The translations under genes were made by a program, and so were the position numbers. From Nodosilinea nodulosa PCC 7104 (GTDB lineage Bacteria > Cyanobacteriota > Cyanobacteriia > Phormidesmidales > Phormidesmidaceae), in assembly GCF_000309385.1 (NCBI RefSeq), contig NZ_JH976538.1:189126-237035 (forward strand): 47,910 nucleotides of DNA. Reading direction: 5' to 3'. Shown in pieces: positions 32,673 through 41,533 of the stretch; position 1 is the first letter of the stretch, and the number at the start of each line of letters is the position of its first letter. The notes beneath the pieces are model-generated. The model had not been told where the DNA came from, did no database searches, and saw only the letters and a program-made list of their open reading frames with translations.

Positions 32673-33593
32673 CTAGAGAGAATTTTGAAAATTCATCGGC
32701 CCGGTGTAGCCGATGGTCTTGGCCAGTTCCTCTAGGGGTTGCGCACCGGACAGCCGCTCGCCATTGATTTCCCAGGTCGGGTACCCGGTAATGCCAGCTT
32801 CCTTACAGACATCGGTTTGGGCCTGGCCATCCGGGGTCGAGCACTCCACGTAGGGGAGCATCTCGGTGGCCTCTTTGCCAAACAGCAGCTTTTGCTCGTG
32901 GCAGTGGGGGCACCACCAGGCCCCGTAGAAAATTGCCCCCTTGTCTTTTAAGTACTGGGCCAGGGCAATTTCGGCGGGGCCAGACTGGGTGGTAATTTCC
33001 AGCCCCGGCTGATTGCTAGGGCTATCAGCGGTGGCGGGGGCGTTGACATTGGCATAGACGCCCAGGGTGCCAACCACCACCAAAAAAGCCGTAATGAAGC
33101 CGATAAAGAGGGGCTGAGACAGGTCGGGCCAGTCTTGACCCAGCAGCGCCAGCAAGAACAGACTGGTCGAGAGCAGGGCCGACCCCACGCAGTAAAGGCA
33201 AACGGCTTTGATTTCTGCGGTGAGCAGATACATCAGGTAGCCGCTAAAAAACATCATGGCGGTACCGCCAATGAATAGCAGAGGCTGCGTCCAGCGGGTG
33301 AGCTTGTCGCGCAGATCGCTTTGCTCGGGGCGGCTGACGAGCAGCGGGGCGATCGCCATGGCCGCCATCCCCAGGTAGGCCAACAGTCCAAACAGCGCCA
33401 GGGGTAGCCCAAACACCTCGGCATAGGGGCTGGATAGCACAATATCACAGCCCTTGGTTGGGCAGGCGGTGGTGCTACCCGTGAGTTTGTTGTAGGTCAA
33501 GTAGGCGGTGACAACAGCACCTATCATCGCCAGCGCCGCCATCAGCGGGCGCACAAAGCGATGGGTTTTGGCCGTCTTTTTCTTGCGTGGCAT
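32673..33593 (-). CDS. VKOR-thioredoxin fusion (disulfide-bond formation)
   Basis: 306 residues. An N-terminal vitamin K epoxide reductase homologue with about five membrane helices is fused to a periplasmic/lumenal thioredoxin-like domain. Redox cysteines: Cys44 and Cys49 (ACPTKGC), the active CxxC Cys132-Cys135 (VCLYCVG), Cys228-Pro-His-Cys231 of the thioredoxin site (WWCPHCHEQK), and a further pair, Cys251 and Cys263. Gly-Tyr-Pro272 supplies the cis-proline loop. The fusion oxidises substrate thiols through the Trx domain and passes electrons via VKOR to a quinone; in cyanobacteria it serves oxidative folding in the lumen/periplasm and photosystem assembly. All catalytic cysteines are present. 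Confidence 0.95.
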   Translation of the reverse strand: MPRKKKTAKTHRFVRPLMAALAMIGAVVTAYLTYNKLTGSTTACPTKGCDIVLSSPYAEVFGLPLALFGLLAYLGMAAMAIAPLLVSRPEQSDLRDKLTRWTQPLLFIGGTAMMFFSGYLMYLLTAEIKAVCLYCVGSALLSTSLFLLALLGQDWPDLSQPLFIGFITAFLVVVGTLGVYANVNAPATADSPSNQPGLEITTQSGPAEIALAQYLKDKGAIFYGAWWCPHCHEQKLLFGKEATEMLPYVECSTPDGQAQTDVCKEAGITGYPTWEINGERLSGAQPLEELAKTIGYTGPMNFQNSL

Positions 33594-33823
33594 GGCCTAG
33601 GTATCGATAAACAACAGGGCTCCGGTTGGCATGGCCTTCGCGGCTCCAGATATTGAAAGTAGCAAAAAAACCTTCAGTTCTGCGCCAGCCTGAGACCATT
33701 TGATACGCGCCTGGGCGGAGAGTATGCTGGCGCACAGCGGCCGCTGATAGCTGGGAGAAATCTGCCAGCACGGTATCGGTCGATCTGCTGACTGATGTGA
33801 ATCTAGCACTGGGAGAACGCTCA

Positions 33824-34735
33824 ATGAAAGTAGGATTTATAGGACTCGGCAACATGGGCCAGGGCATGGCCCACAACCTGCTGCGGGCGGGCCACCACCT
33901 CACCGTCTACAACCGCACCCGCAGCGCCGCCGACAGCCTGGCGCAGGCGGGGGCCACCGTCGCCGACTCTGCCGCCGCCGCCGCGCAGGGAGTCGAGGTT
34001 TTGATCACCATGCTGGCCGATGACGAAGCCGTTAGCGCCGTGATTTTTGGCCATGACGCCGCGCCTGGGGCACTGTCCACTCTTTCAACCGAGGCCGTCC
34101 ACGTTTCCATGAGCACCGTGAGTGTGGCGCTGTCCCAGCGGCTGGCGGCGGCCCACGCGGCGGCAAATCAAGCCTACCTGGCGGCTCCGGTGTTTGGCCG
34201 CCCAGAGGCGGCGGCGGCGGCAAAGCTGTGGGTTATCGCCGCCGGGGCCACAGAGCAGATCGATCGCTGCCGGCCTTTGTTCGATGCGATCGCCCAGGGC
34301 GTCTTTGCGGTCGGCGACGAACCCTGGACCGCCAACGTGGTGAAGGTGGCGGGCAATTTTATGATTTTTTCGATGCTGGAGGCCCTGGGGGAATCCTTTG
34401 CGCTGATGCAAAAGTCAGGGGTATCGCCAGAGTTGTTCCTGGACATTATCAATACGGCCCTGTTCAAATCGCCAATTTATCAAAACTACGGCTCGATTGT
34501 TGTGCAACAGCGGTATGAACCAGCCGGATTCAAGCTCAAGCTGGGCCTAAAGGATGTGCGGCTGGCGATCGCCGCCGCCGAAGAGGCCGTGGTGCCCATG
34601 CCGCTGGCCAGCCTGATTCGAGACCACTTTTTGGCGGCGATCGCGCGGGGAGACGGCGAGATCGACATGGCGGCGATCGCGCGGGTGAGTGAAGTAAACG
34701 CGGGGCTGAGCACCGGGCCTCGGCAGGGTGAGTGA
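33824..34735 (+). CDS. NAD(P)-dependent beta-hydroxyacid dehydrogenase family (3-hydroxyisobutyrate dehydrogenase-like)
   Basis: 303 residues from ATG 33824 with GGGAGA upstream. The Rossmann motif is at the extreme N terminus (KVGFIGLGNMGQGMAHNLLR), followed by VYNRTRSAAD, where Arg after the second strand favours NADPH. The substrate-binding region is APVFGRPEAAAAAKLWVIAA (compared with the DAPVSGG motif), and the catalytic Lys is in ANVVKVAGNFMIFSMLEALG. The substitution of FGRPEAA for SGGxxGA, together with Arg at the cofactor position, resembles the glyoxylate/succinic-semialdehyde reductase-like subgroup, so the true substrate is open. It starts divergently from the VKOR gene. Confidence 0.88.
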   Translation: MKVGFIGLGNMGQGMAHNLLRAGHHLTVYNRTRSAADSLAQAGATVADSAAAAAQGVEVLITMLADDEAVSAVIFGHDAAPGALSTLSTEAVHVSMSTVSVALSQRLAAAHAAANQAYLAAPVFGRPEAAAAAKLWVIAAGATEQIDRCRPLFDAIAQGVFAVGDEPWTANVVKVAGNFMIFSMLEALGESFALMQKSGVSPELFLDIINTALFKSPIYQNYGSIVVQQRYEPAGFKLKLGLKDVRLAIAAAEEAVVPMPLASLIRDHFLAAIARGDGEIDMAAIARVSEVNAGLSTGPRQGE

Positions 34736-34780
34736 CCTGTAGATCGAAACCAAACTGATGCCCTGTTCCAGTCCTATACA

Positions 34781-35299
34781 ATGGGCAAACCAGCCGAAGC
34801 TAATCCGGCAGCGCCAGTTTTTTCAATGACCCATAGGCACTGGAAAACCGTAAACGGCCTCCTGGAGCGCGGGCACCAGGTAGCCTCTGGCGCGGCCTCA
34901 GACAGTCCCTATCCCGGTGGGACGATCGAGCTGCAAACCCCGTTTTTTCAGGCCCTGGGCCTAGACCTGACCGGGTACTTCAAGGGCACCCTCAATATTT
35001 CCCTCAGCCCCAGCACCGTTCAGCTGACCAACCCCGAATTTACCTTTCGCGGAGTCCAGTGGACTGACAGGCACCCTCCCGAAGATTTCTCGTTTTCCAG
35101 GTGTCGGGTTTTGTTTCACAACGCGGCCTACAACAGCTGGATCTACTACCCCCATCCAGAGACCAAGCGGCGAAATTTTCAGCATCCGTCCACGCTTGAA
35201 ATTATCGCCCCACCAATCCCCGAGCTGGGCTACGGGTGCAGGGTCGCCGTTGAGTACAACCCGCTAGAAATAGCCGTTGACTCGCCCGCCTCGCCCTGA
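34781..35299 (+). CDS. DUF120-like protein (CTP-dependent riboflavin kinase fold)
   Basis: 172 residues; ATG 34826 would give a shorter form starting MTHRHWKTVNGLL. Three blocks align by eye with archaeal RibK/DUF120: GHQVASGAASDSPYPGGTIE (glycine-rich nucleotide loop, compare G-x-V-x-x-G), LDLTGYFKGTLNISLSP (the GTLN motif whose Thr and Asn bind Mg in RibK) and LEIIAPPIPELGYGCRVAVE (compare EIIAP..LRE.L.L.DGD.V). The middle part, FSFSRCRVLFHNAAYNSWIYYPHP, is unlike archaeal RibK. The protein may be a nucleotide-dependent kinase or a binding protein of that fold. Cyanobacteria usually have a bifunctional RibF, so riboflavin as substrate is not assumed. This is resemblance seen by eye, not a search result. 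Confidence 0.6.
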   Translation: MGKPAEANPAAPVFSMTHRHWKTVNGLLERGHQVASGAASDSPYPGGTIELQTPFFQALGLDLTGYFKGTLNISLSPSTVQLTNPEFTFRGVQWTDRHPPEDFSFSRCRVLFHNAAYNSWIYYPHPETKRRNFQHPSTLEIIAPPIPELGYGCRVAVEYNPLEIAVDSPASP

Positions 35300-35330
35300 G
35301 GTGCCGCTGCCCCTCGGGAACTCAGGACCA

Positions 35331-37601
35331 CTACTTAAACTGCCGGGTGTTGGGGTTCCAGGTGAGCAGGTCGTAGCCCTCGGCGCGATACACCAGCAGA
35401 TTCACTGGCCCGCCCAGGGCTGGGTTAGTCAGGGCTACCAGGGTTTGAGCGATGAGCAGATCGCTGTAAATGACCTGATTGTCTGGGCTGAGAATCACGG
35501 TTTTCGGAGCCGTAGGGTCGATCGGCACCCGCCACCGGGTCAGCTGGTCCAGGGCGGGCTGCTCCCAGGTCAGCACCCGCTCCGGCTGGCCATCGCCAGT
35601 CAGATCCAGACTGTACTGGGCCAGATCGCCCACAGTATCGGCGAAATCGGCGGGGGGCGGGCGATCGCCAAAGAGGGCCGCAGCCAGCGGGGGCAAAACG
35701 ACCGCAGTATCGGGCGGCTGCCGCTGGTTGGCATCGAGCCACGTCAGCGCCCCCTGGGAAAAGACCAGGGGCCGCAGCGCCGACGGATTGACCGCCGGGC
35801 CGGTGGCCAGTAGGGTGGCCGCGCCGTTGGTTAGGGTCAGCCCTCGCACAGTGAGCGGGGCGGGCAATCCTGTGGTAGGGCTGACCCACCGCAACAGCTG
35901 GGGCGAGGCCTGGGCGGCGGGCCGCACCAGGGGCCAGGCGGCGGCGGGGTCTACCCCTGGGGGAACGGAAAAATGGCCCGGCTGCCAGGCCTGATTTTGG
36001 TGGATGGCCCGCAGTTCAACGGCATACCACTGACCAAGGGACGCATCGAGCACCTGGCCTGGGGCCGCGTACCCATCCTGGGGGGGAGAAATGGGCCGGG
36101 CCTGACCGATGATCGCATCCAGCGGCGCGATCGCTGGGGTAGCTGCCCCTGCGGCAGGGGCGATCGCGGCTGTTGCCGCCGCCTTAGTGCTGGCCACGGT
36201 TTGGTTCTGAATCGTCGTCAGAGACGCCAACACAGCGGCCAATCGCTGGCGGGTGGCGGCGGGCACCGGCTGCCGGCTCAGCCAGTCCTGGGTGGCACCA
36301 TTCAGGCGAGCGGGCTGATTTTGCTGGGCCTTGAGGGTCAGACCGGCCCACACGTACACCGCCGGGTCCGGGTCGGATAGGGCGGCGGCGGCGCGAATGC
36401 GATTCCACATCAGGCCCCGGTCGGTGCCCAGGCGGTTGAGCAGGGTCGGCAGCAGGGCTGGGTCCGCCTCCAGCTCGACCAGGGCGGCCTCCCAGCGACC
36501 GTCGATCAGCAGGGCCAGTATACGCTGGGCCGGGGTTGACCAGTCCTGGTCGGCCTGCTGGCGAGTGATGGCGGCATGGCGCTTCGCCAGCCGCAGCTGG
36601 GCCTCGGCGGCGGGGGTCCAGGCCGCCGATAGAGCGGGTTTGAGATCGGCCAGGGCCAGCTCGGCGGCGTGCCACAGACCGCTGCGGGCCGATCGCAGGG
36701 CCTTTTGGTAGGCCCCGGCCCTGGCGCCAGCATCCACCGGCACCGCCACCCACGACACCGATTGCAGTCGCGGCGGGGAGCCTGCCCCAACCTGCCAGCC
36801 CCGCAGGGTCGGCTCCAGGCCAACGGTTTCGTCAACCACCAGATCGCTGGGACCTTCGCCATCCAGATCGGCCCACTGGGGCAGGCGGTTGCTGGGGCTG
36901 CTCCAGGGTTCCAGCAGATCCAGCCGCCGGGCCTGGGGATCGTAATGCAACAGCTGCCCGTATCGCAGGGTCAGGCCCTGCTGCCGCCAGTTGCCCTCCA
37001 GGGTCAGCCAGACCCCGCCCGTGGCCACGGGCGGCGGCAGCGGCACCAGTCGAGTAAAGGAAAAGGTCGGCGGCGCAGCGGTTGGGGCCTGGGGGCTGTT
37101 GAGCCAGGGCCGCAGAATGGTGTCCTTGGGCAGGGGGGGAATGGTCAGGGTCGCGATCGCCCGCAGGCTCTCCCCAGCACCCTCGCGCTGAAATAGGTTG
37201 AGCGCCGCGATCGCCCCAGAATCTGCCGCCAGCACGGGCACCACCACGACCCCGGCCCCATCCTCAGCCCCATCCAGCCGCTGGGGTTCGCCCACCTGCT
37301 GGTGGGCAGCCGCCGCCTGCCGCCGCAGATCCGCCAGGCTGGTGGCGGGCGGTAGGGGCGCCTGCTGCGATCGCTGCAACCGGGCCAAAACCTGGGGCAG
37401 CGCCTCAGGGTTGAGCATCAGCCTTAGCCCCAGCCGAAAGCTCAGCCCCAGCAGCCCCAGCCCGCCGCCCAGCCCCACGATGGCGAGCAGCAGCCCCAGC
37501 CAGCGCCCCAGCCGCCGCGGACGCGCCCCCACCCAAACCTGCACCACGCCAGGGGCACCGGGCTTGAGACGCTTGGGGGGAATCGACGGTCGAGAAGGCA
37601 T
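35331..37601 (-). CDS. Single-pass membrane protein with large extracytoplasmic region, unknown function
   Basis: 756 residues from ATG 37601 (MPSRPSIPPKRLKPG). A basic Pro-rich cytoplasmic tail is followed by one membrane helix (LGLLLAIVGLGGGLGLLGLS) and about 690 residues rich in Ala, Pro, Gln and Leu. Parts of it resemble FG-GAP or beta-propeller-like segments with DLDGEGPSDLVVD, which has a calcium-loop look, and DLTGDGQPERVLTW near the C terminus; a helical middle (about 330-460) separates them. No enzymatic motif was recognised. The gene ends 32 bp from the convergent DUF120-like gene, and its start faces pyrR across a C-rich gap. Confidence 0.75.
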   Translation of the reverse strand: MPSRPSIPPKRLKPGAPGVVQVWVGARPRRLGRWLGLLLAIVGLGGGLGLLGLSFRLGLRLMLNPEALPQVLARLQRSQQAPLPPATSLADLRRQAAAAHQQVGEPQRLDGAEDGAGVVVVPVLAADSGAIAALNLFQREGAGESLRAIATLTIPPLPKDTILRPWLNSPQAPTAAPPTFSFTRLVPLPPPVATGGVWLTLEGNWRQQGLTLRYGQLLHYDPQARRLDLLEPWSSPSNRLPQWADLDGEGPSDLVVDETVGLEPTLRGWQVGAGSPPRLQSVSWVAVPVDAGARAGAYQKALRSARSGLWHAAELALADLKPALSAAWTPAAEAQLRLAKRHAAITRQQADQDWSTPAQRILALLIDGRWEAALVELEADPALLPTLLNRLGTDRGLMWNRIRAAAALSDPDPAVYVWAGLTLKAQQNQPARLNGATQDWLSRQPVPAATRQRLAAVLASLTTIQNQTVASTKAAATAAIAPAAGAATPAIAPLDAIIGQARPISPPQDGYAAPGQVLDASLGQWYAVELRAIHQNQAWQPGHFSVPPGVDPAAAWPLVRPAAQASPQLLRWVSPTTGLPAPLTVRGLTLTNGAATLLATGPAVNPSALRPLVFSQGALTWLDANQRQPPDTAVVLPPLAAALFGDRPPPADFADTVGDLAQYSLDLTGDGQPERVLTWEQPALDQLTRWRVPIDPTAPKTVILSPDNQVIYSDLLIAQTLVALTNPALGGPVNLLVYRAEGYDLLTWNPNTRQFK

Positions 37602-37752
37602 AGGCGCTGCGCCAATTTCACCTGCAACTCTATCGCAGGATGCCAAAGAGCGATCCCCATCTTCCCCACTCCCTCACCCCCCCTCCCTCACCCCTAGAAT
37701 CAATCCCTGGGAAAGATCTATAGTGATCCTTTACCGCTGTCAGGATCTGACC

Positions 37753-38295
37753 ATGAGCACCAGCAGCACCGTCGTCGAAATTTTGTCGGCTGAGGAGATG
37801 CGCCGCACCATCAATCGACTGGCCTCGGAGGTGGTAGAACAGGGCGGCGATTTGAGCAGCCTGGTGCTGCTGGGCATTCACACCCGAGGGGTGCCCCTGG
37901 CCCACCTGCTGGCCCAGCAGATTCAGCGGCTGGAGGGGGTAGCGCTGCCGGTAGGGGCGCTTGACATCACCCTGTACCGAGACGATCTCGATAAAATCAG
38001 CACCCGCACCCCGGCCCGCACCGACATTTCCTTTGATATTACGGCCAAGGTGGTGGTGCTGGTTGACGACGTACTTTTTAGCGGTCGCACCATTCGCGCC
38101 GCCCTCAACGCGGTGATTGACTACGGGCGGCCCAGCGCCATTCGCCTGGCGGTACTGATCGACCGGGGACACCGGGAGCTGCCCATTCGGCCTGACTTTG
38201 TGGGCAAATCGCTGCCCACGGCCAAGGATGAGTCGGTGAAGGTGTTTGTGCAGGATGTGGACGGGCGCGATGGGGTAGAGTTGCTGAAAGGGTAG
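37753..38295 (+). CDS. pyrR: PyrR: pyrimidine operon regulator / uracil phosphoribosyltransferase
   Basis: 180 residues, the family length. The PRPP-binding motif VVVLVDDVLFSGRTIRAAL is complete, and TLYRDDL, GIHTRGVPLA and AVLIDRGHRELPIRPDFVGK match PyrR. Members bind pyr mRNA in Gram-positives and/or make UMP from uracil and PRPP; in cyanobacteria the enzymatic role is the safer assumption. ATG 37753 has AGGA seven bases upstream; the frame is open further 5' but reads through a C-rich intergenic tract. TATAGT at 37719-37724 may be the -10 box, leaving a leader of about 25 nt, too short for a pyr attenuator. Confidence 0.94.
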   Translation: MSTSSTVVEILSAEEMRRTINRLASEVVEQGGDLSSLVLLGIHTRGVPLAHLLAQQIQRLEGVALPVGALDITLYRDDLDKISTRTPARTDISFDITAKVVVLVDDVLFSGRTIRAALNAVIDYGRPSAIRLAVLIDRGHRELPIRPDFVGKSLPTAKDESVKVFVQDVDGRDGVELLKG

Positions 38296-38443
38296 GGCCG
38301 GAGCCTTAGCGCCCTGGCCAGCGGCGTAGAGAGCTAGCGGCAAAGAGGGCTGGCGGCATGGGTGGCAGCGCGATCGCCCCGCAAATCGGCCAGTTTTTCC
38401 CTACCATGGTGAGCATTGATGCGTTGATTTGGCGATCATTCCC

Positions 38444-39490
38444 GTGACTTTACTGCCCGTAACCCACGAAACCCAGTCCCGCAAAGCCGACCATCTGCGC
38501 ATCTGTCTAGAGGAGCCGGTGGAGTGCGCCCAGATTACCACCGGGCTGGAGCGCTACCGATTTACCCACTGCTGCCTGCCGGAGCTAGACTACCAGGATC
38601 TGGACCTGAGCACGACGTTTTTGGGCCATGCCCTGGGGGCACCGCTGCTAATTTCGTCGATGACGGGCGGCACAGAGGACGCCCTCCAGATCAACCGGCG
38701 GCTGGCGGCCGTTGCCCAGCGCTACGGCCTGGCCATGGGGGTAGGCTCCCAGCGGGTGGGGGTAGAAAACCCGGCCCTGATGGAGACCTTCGCGGTCAGG
38801 TCGGTGGCCCCAGACATTTTGCTGCTGGCCAATCTGGGGGCGGTGCAGCTCAACTACGGCTACGGCCTCGACCACTGCCGCCGGGTGGTGGACAGGCTCG
38901 AGGCCGACGCGCTAATTTTGCACCTGAACCCGCTTCAGGAGGCGGTACAGACCGGCGGCGACACCAATTTCAAGGGGCTGCTGACCAAAATTGAGCAGCT
39001 CTGCGCTGCGCTGCCGGTGCCCGTGGTGGTCAAGGAAGTTGGCAACGGCATTTCGGCCCCGCTGGCGCAGCGGCTGATGGCAGCTGGGGTGGCGGCGGTG
39101 GACGTGGCCGGAGCGGGCGGGACCTCCTGGGCGCGAGTGGAAAGCGAGCGGGCGATGGATGCCCACCAGCGGCGGCTGGGGCAGACCTTTGGCGAGTGGG
39201 GTCTGCCCACCGCCGACTGCATTGTGCAGGCGCGGCAGATAGCCCCAGCGCTGCCGCTAATTGCCTCCGGGGGCCTGCGCCACGGGCTGGATGTGGCTAA
39301 GGCGATCGCCCTGGGGGCCGACCTGGCCGGGCTGGCAATGCCGTTTTTGCGGGCGGCCAGCGAGTCGGAGGCGGCGGCGGCGGCCCTGGTGGAGGTGCTG
39401 ATGGCGGAGGTTAAAACCGTGCTGTTCTGCACTGGCCAGGGCAGGCTGACCGGGCTGAGAGCAGCGGGGGTGTTGGCCAAGGTGGCCTAG
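38444..39490 (+). CDS. fni: Type II isopentenyl-diphosphate delta-isomerase (FMN)
   Basis: 348 residues from GTG 38444 (MTLLPVTHETQSRKADHL); a TTG at 38429 in frame is an alternative. It interconverts IPP and DMAPP using FMN, NADPH and Mg, downstream of the MEP pathway that feeds carotenoid, phytol and quinone synthesis. Motifs: SRKADHL at the start, PLLISSMTGG, GVGSQR, LANLGAVQ, LHLNPLQEAVQTGGDTNF (substrate/metal site), VVKEVGNGIS, VDVAGAGGTSW, IASGGLRHGLDVAKAIALGA (FMN phosphate site). Nothing is missing. It overlaps the convergent GST gene by 4 nt at the 3' end. Confidence 0.95.
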   Translation: MTLLPVTHETQSRKADHLRICLEEPVECAQITTGLERYRFTHCCLPELDYQDLDLSTTFLGHALGAPLLISSMTGGTEDALQINRRLAAVAQRYGLAMGVGSQRVGVENPALMETFAVRSVAPDILLLANLGAVQLNYGYGLDHCRRVVDRLEADALILHLNPLQEAVQTGGDTNFKGLLTKIEQLCAALPVPVVVKEVGNGISAPLAQRLMAAGVAAVDVAGAGGTSWARVESERAMDAHQRRLGQTFGEWGLPTADCIVQARQIAPALPLIASGGLRHGLDVAKAIALGADLAGLAMPFLRAASESEAAAAALVEVLMAEVKTVLFCTGQGRLTGLRAAGVLAKVA

Positions 39491-40113
39491 GCGATGACCG
39501 CCAGCAGGCTGGGCCGCTGGCTGAGGCTGGCCCACCAGTCCTTGAGCTTAGGGGTTTGGCTGGTAGCCGCCGCCAGTTCTGGGGTCTTAGACAGGTAGAC
39601 CATGATTGGCAGCAGGTAAAAGTCGGCCAGGGTAATGGCCTCACCCAGCAGATAGGGGCTGCATGGGGCGATCGCCTCGATGGCCTCCAGGGCCGTTTTG
39701 ACCTTGGGCGTCGCGGCGGCAACGGCGGCTTCGTCGGGCTGGCCGCCCTGGCTGGGCACAATCAGCCGCTGAATGGTGATGGTGCCAATGGCGGGGGCGT
39801 AGAGGTAGCTGTCTACGATCGCCATAATCTGACGCATGCGGGCCTGGCCCATGGCATCGGTGGGGGTAAAGGCGCGATCGCCCGCCACCGTATCGAGGTA
39901 TTCAACGATGGCGCAGGTTTCGTAAAGGGCTTCCCCGTCTATTTCCAGGGTGGGCACTTTGCCAAAGGGGTTTTTGGCCAGGTAGGCGGGGTCGCGATCG
40001 CTAAAGATATCGACAGGTTTGAGGTCGTAGGGCGTGTTTGTCTCGGCCAGAACCATCCGCACGGTGCGAACGTAGGTGCTGAGGGCGGGACCGTAGAGCG
40101 TGAATTGTGTCAT
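39487..40113 (-). CDS. Glutathione S-transferase family protein
   Basis: 208 residues. N-terminal thioredoxin-like domain (TQFTLYGPALSTYVRTVRMV) with the glutathione gamma-Glu recognition segment NPFGKVPTLEIDGEALYETC, then an all-helical C-terminal domain (about 90-208, with SPYLLGEAITLADFYLLPIM carrying the conserved Asp of the folding motif). Ser/Thr near residue 12-13 could be the thiol-activating residue. Substrate is unknown; roles in detoxification or redox protection are typical. The 3' end overlaps fni by 4 nt on the opposite strand. Confidence 0.9.
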   Translation of the reverse strand: MTQFTLYGPALSTYVRTVRMVLAETNTPYDLKPVDIFSDRDPAYLAKNPFGKVPTLEIDGEALYETCAIVEYLDTVAGDRAFTPTDAMGQARMRQIMAIVDSYLYAPAIGTITIQRLIVPSQGGQPDEAAVAAATPKVKTALEAIEAIAPCSPYLLGEAITLADFYLLPIMVYLSKTPELAAATSQTPKLKDWWASLSQRPSLLAVIA

Positions 40114-40319
40114 TGCAGTAAGCAGAGATCTAAAGGCACATAGCCACTACAACTTACCGCGAGGCCCGATCTATTGCAGGTCGAGGTCGGCGTCGGTGTG
40201 AGTTGAATGTCTCTGCCCTATGGGCGATGTACCATTTTCTGCACTGTTGATAGGCTGATGACCTAAATTCAATTTCTCCTTGGGTCGAAGGTAAGTTGCA
40301 CTGAAAGGGGTAAAAGCAG

Positions 40320-41006
40320 ATGAAATTTAAGCCATCTAATTTTTTACGCTACGGAGGTGGTCTTGGCTTGTTAGCCGGCGCAGTGCTGTGGCCAGCTATT
40401 AGCCAGGCCCAGGGATATTGCTACATGGTCAATTCCGACGGTCAGGTAGTCAACCTGGACGATCTGTGTCAGAGCGAAAGCTCGCCCCCACCGATGCCGC
40501 CCCAGGCAGAAGCCGCCGGAACGGGCAGCACCGGAGCCCAGCCCCAGGGCAGCTCAACCCCAACGGTGAGAAGCTTCACCATCCTTGGCCCCCCTACTGT
40601 ACCCGGCTCCACCGAAGCGAGCGGAGGAGCAGGTTCGGGAGTCTCTGGCGGATCTCCAGCCGCCAACTCTCCCGGCGCGACCGGGGTTAGCACCCCTGCT
40701 TCGGGAACGTCTTCAGCGACGCCCAGCAACTCTGCTCCCACCAGTTCCCCAGGCGGCTCAAGCGGCGGCAGTCCGGCCTACCCTGCCAGCGAGGGAACCG
40801 GCAACTCAATGAACGGCGCTGGCAATGGCATCGGGGGCAATTCTACAAGCGCTCCTGCAAATGGCTCTACCAGCCCCACCATGACCAGCCCCAACAGCGG
40901 CACCTCTGAAAGCCAGGGAAACAGCACTAGCCTCCCCGGTACGACCTCCCGCACGACTCGGGTTCGGGTGCTGCAAACGCCAACTTCTACTATTGTTGTG
41001 CCCTAG
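40320..41006 (+). CDS. Secreted Ser/Gly/Thr/Pro-rich low-complexity protein
   Basis: 228 residues with AAGGGG upstream of the ATG. The signal peptide FLRYGGGLGLLAGAVLWPAI ends near SQA-QG. A short structured piece with two Cys (YCYMVNSDGQVVNLDDLCQ) follows. The same YC(Y)MVxxxGxxxxLxxLC pattern occurs at the start of many small exported cyanobacterial proteins. The rest (about 60-210) is disordered and composed largely of Ser, Gly, Thr, Ala and Pro, ending with TTSRTTRVRVLQTPTSTIVV. No enzymatic feature is visible; a cell-surface or extracellular role is inference. Confidence 0.75.
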   Translation: MKFKPSNFLRYGGGLGLLAGAVLWPAISQAQGYCYMVNSDGQVVNLDDLCQSESSPPPMPPQAEAAGTGSTGAQPQGSSTPTVRSFTILGPPTVPGSTEASGGAGSGVSGGSPAANSPGATGVSTPASGTSSATPSNSAPTSSPGGSSGGSPAYPASEGTGNSMNGAGNGIGGNSTSAPANGSTSPTMTSPNSGTSESQGNSTSLPGTTSRTTRVRVLQTPTSTIVVP

Positions 41007-41280
41007 TGCCCGAAAGCAGCAATGCGGCCATTAAAAAATAGCCTTTCCTAGGCACCACCAATACAGAGGCGATCGCGATCGCCTCCGCCAGCATTGGCTG
41101 CGATGAAAGCCCTACGGAGATTAGCTCGAATGGATCAAGGAGATCTTTTGGGCCAATTTCTGGCAAATTCTCACCAAACGGCATAAAACGGCATAAAAGT
41201 CTCCAACAGGCACTGAGTCAAGCCCTGGATCACTTTACTCATCGGTAATGCAACCCTTGACCTGTATGGGGTTGAGAGAA

Positions 41281-41325
41281 TGGAGAATAGGAGATTCGAA
41301 CTCCTAACCTCTGCGGTGCGATGGT
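41281..41325 (-). other. 3' part of a tRNA gene (serine-type look); candidate attachment site
   Basis: On the minus strand the segment ends AGGAG-TTCGAAT-CTCCT followed by ATTCTCC and A. This is a perfect 5-bp T stem with a canonical 7-nt T loop, the 3' half of an acceptor stem and a discriminator base. Just before it, ACC-GCAGA-GGT could be the long variable arm of a class II tRNA such as tRNA-Ser. The matching 5' acceptor (GGAGAAT) and the D and anticodon arms are absent, so this is a fragment. Such fragments mark the far end of elements integrated into tRNA 3' ends. By orientation the element would extend to higher coordinates. An AGACTTT-GCGAA-AAAGTCT hairpin lies at 41366-41384. The rest of 41007-41533 holds no recognised gene. 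Confidence 0.55.
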
Positions 41326-41533
41326 AGATATCTGGACTCTAAAATCTATGTTCTTGAAGGATTATAGACTTTGCGAAAAAGTCTTCGATCCATTTTCGAT
41401 CCAAAATTGCTCAATGCTGGCCAGAAACTCACCGCTGGAAGGCAGACCTTGAGGTCAATGCTCTTGCTTTATTGGATCCATAGCTTGCATTGGATGCGGT
41501 CTTTTCAGCTTGGTTTCCCCGCCGAGATGAGCC

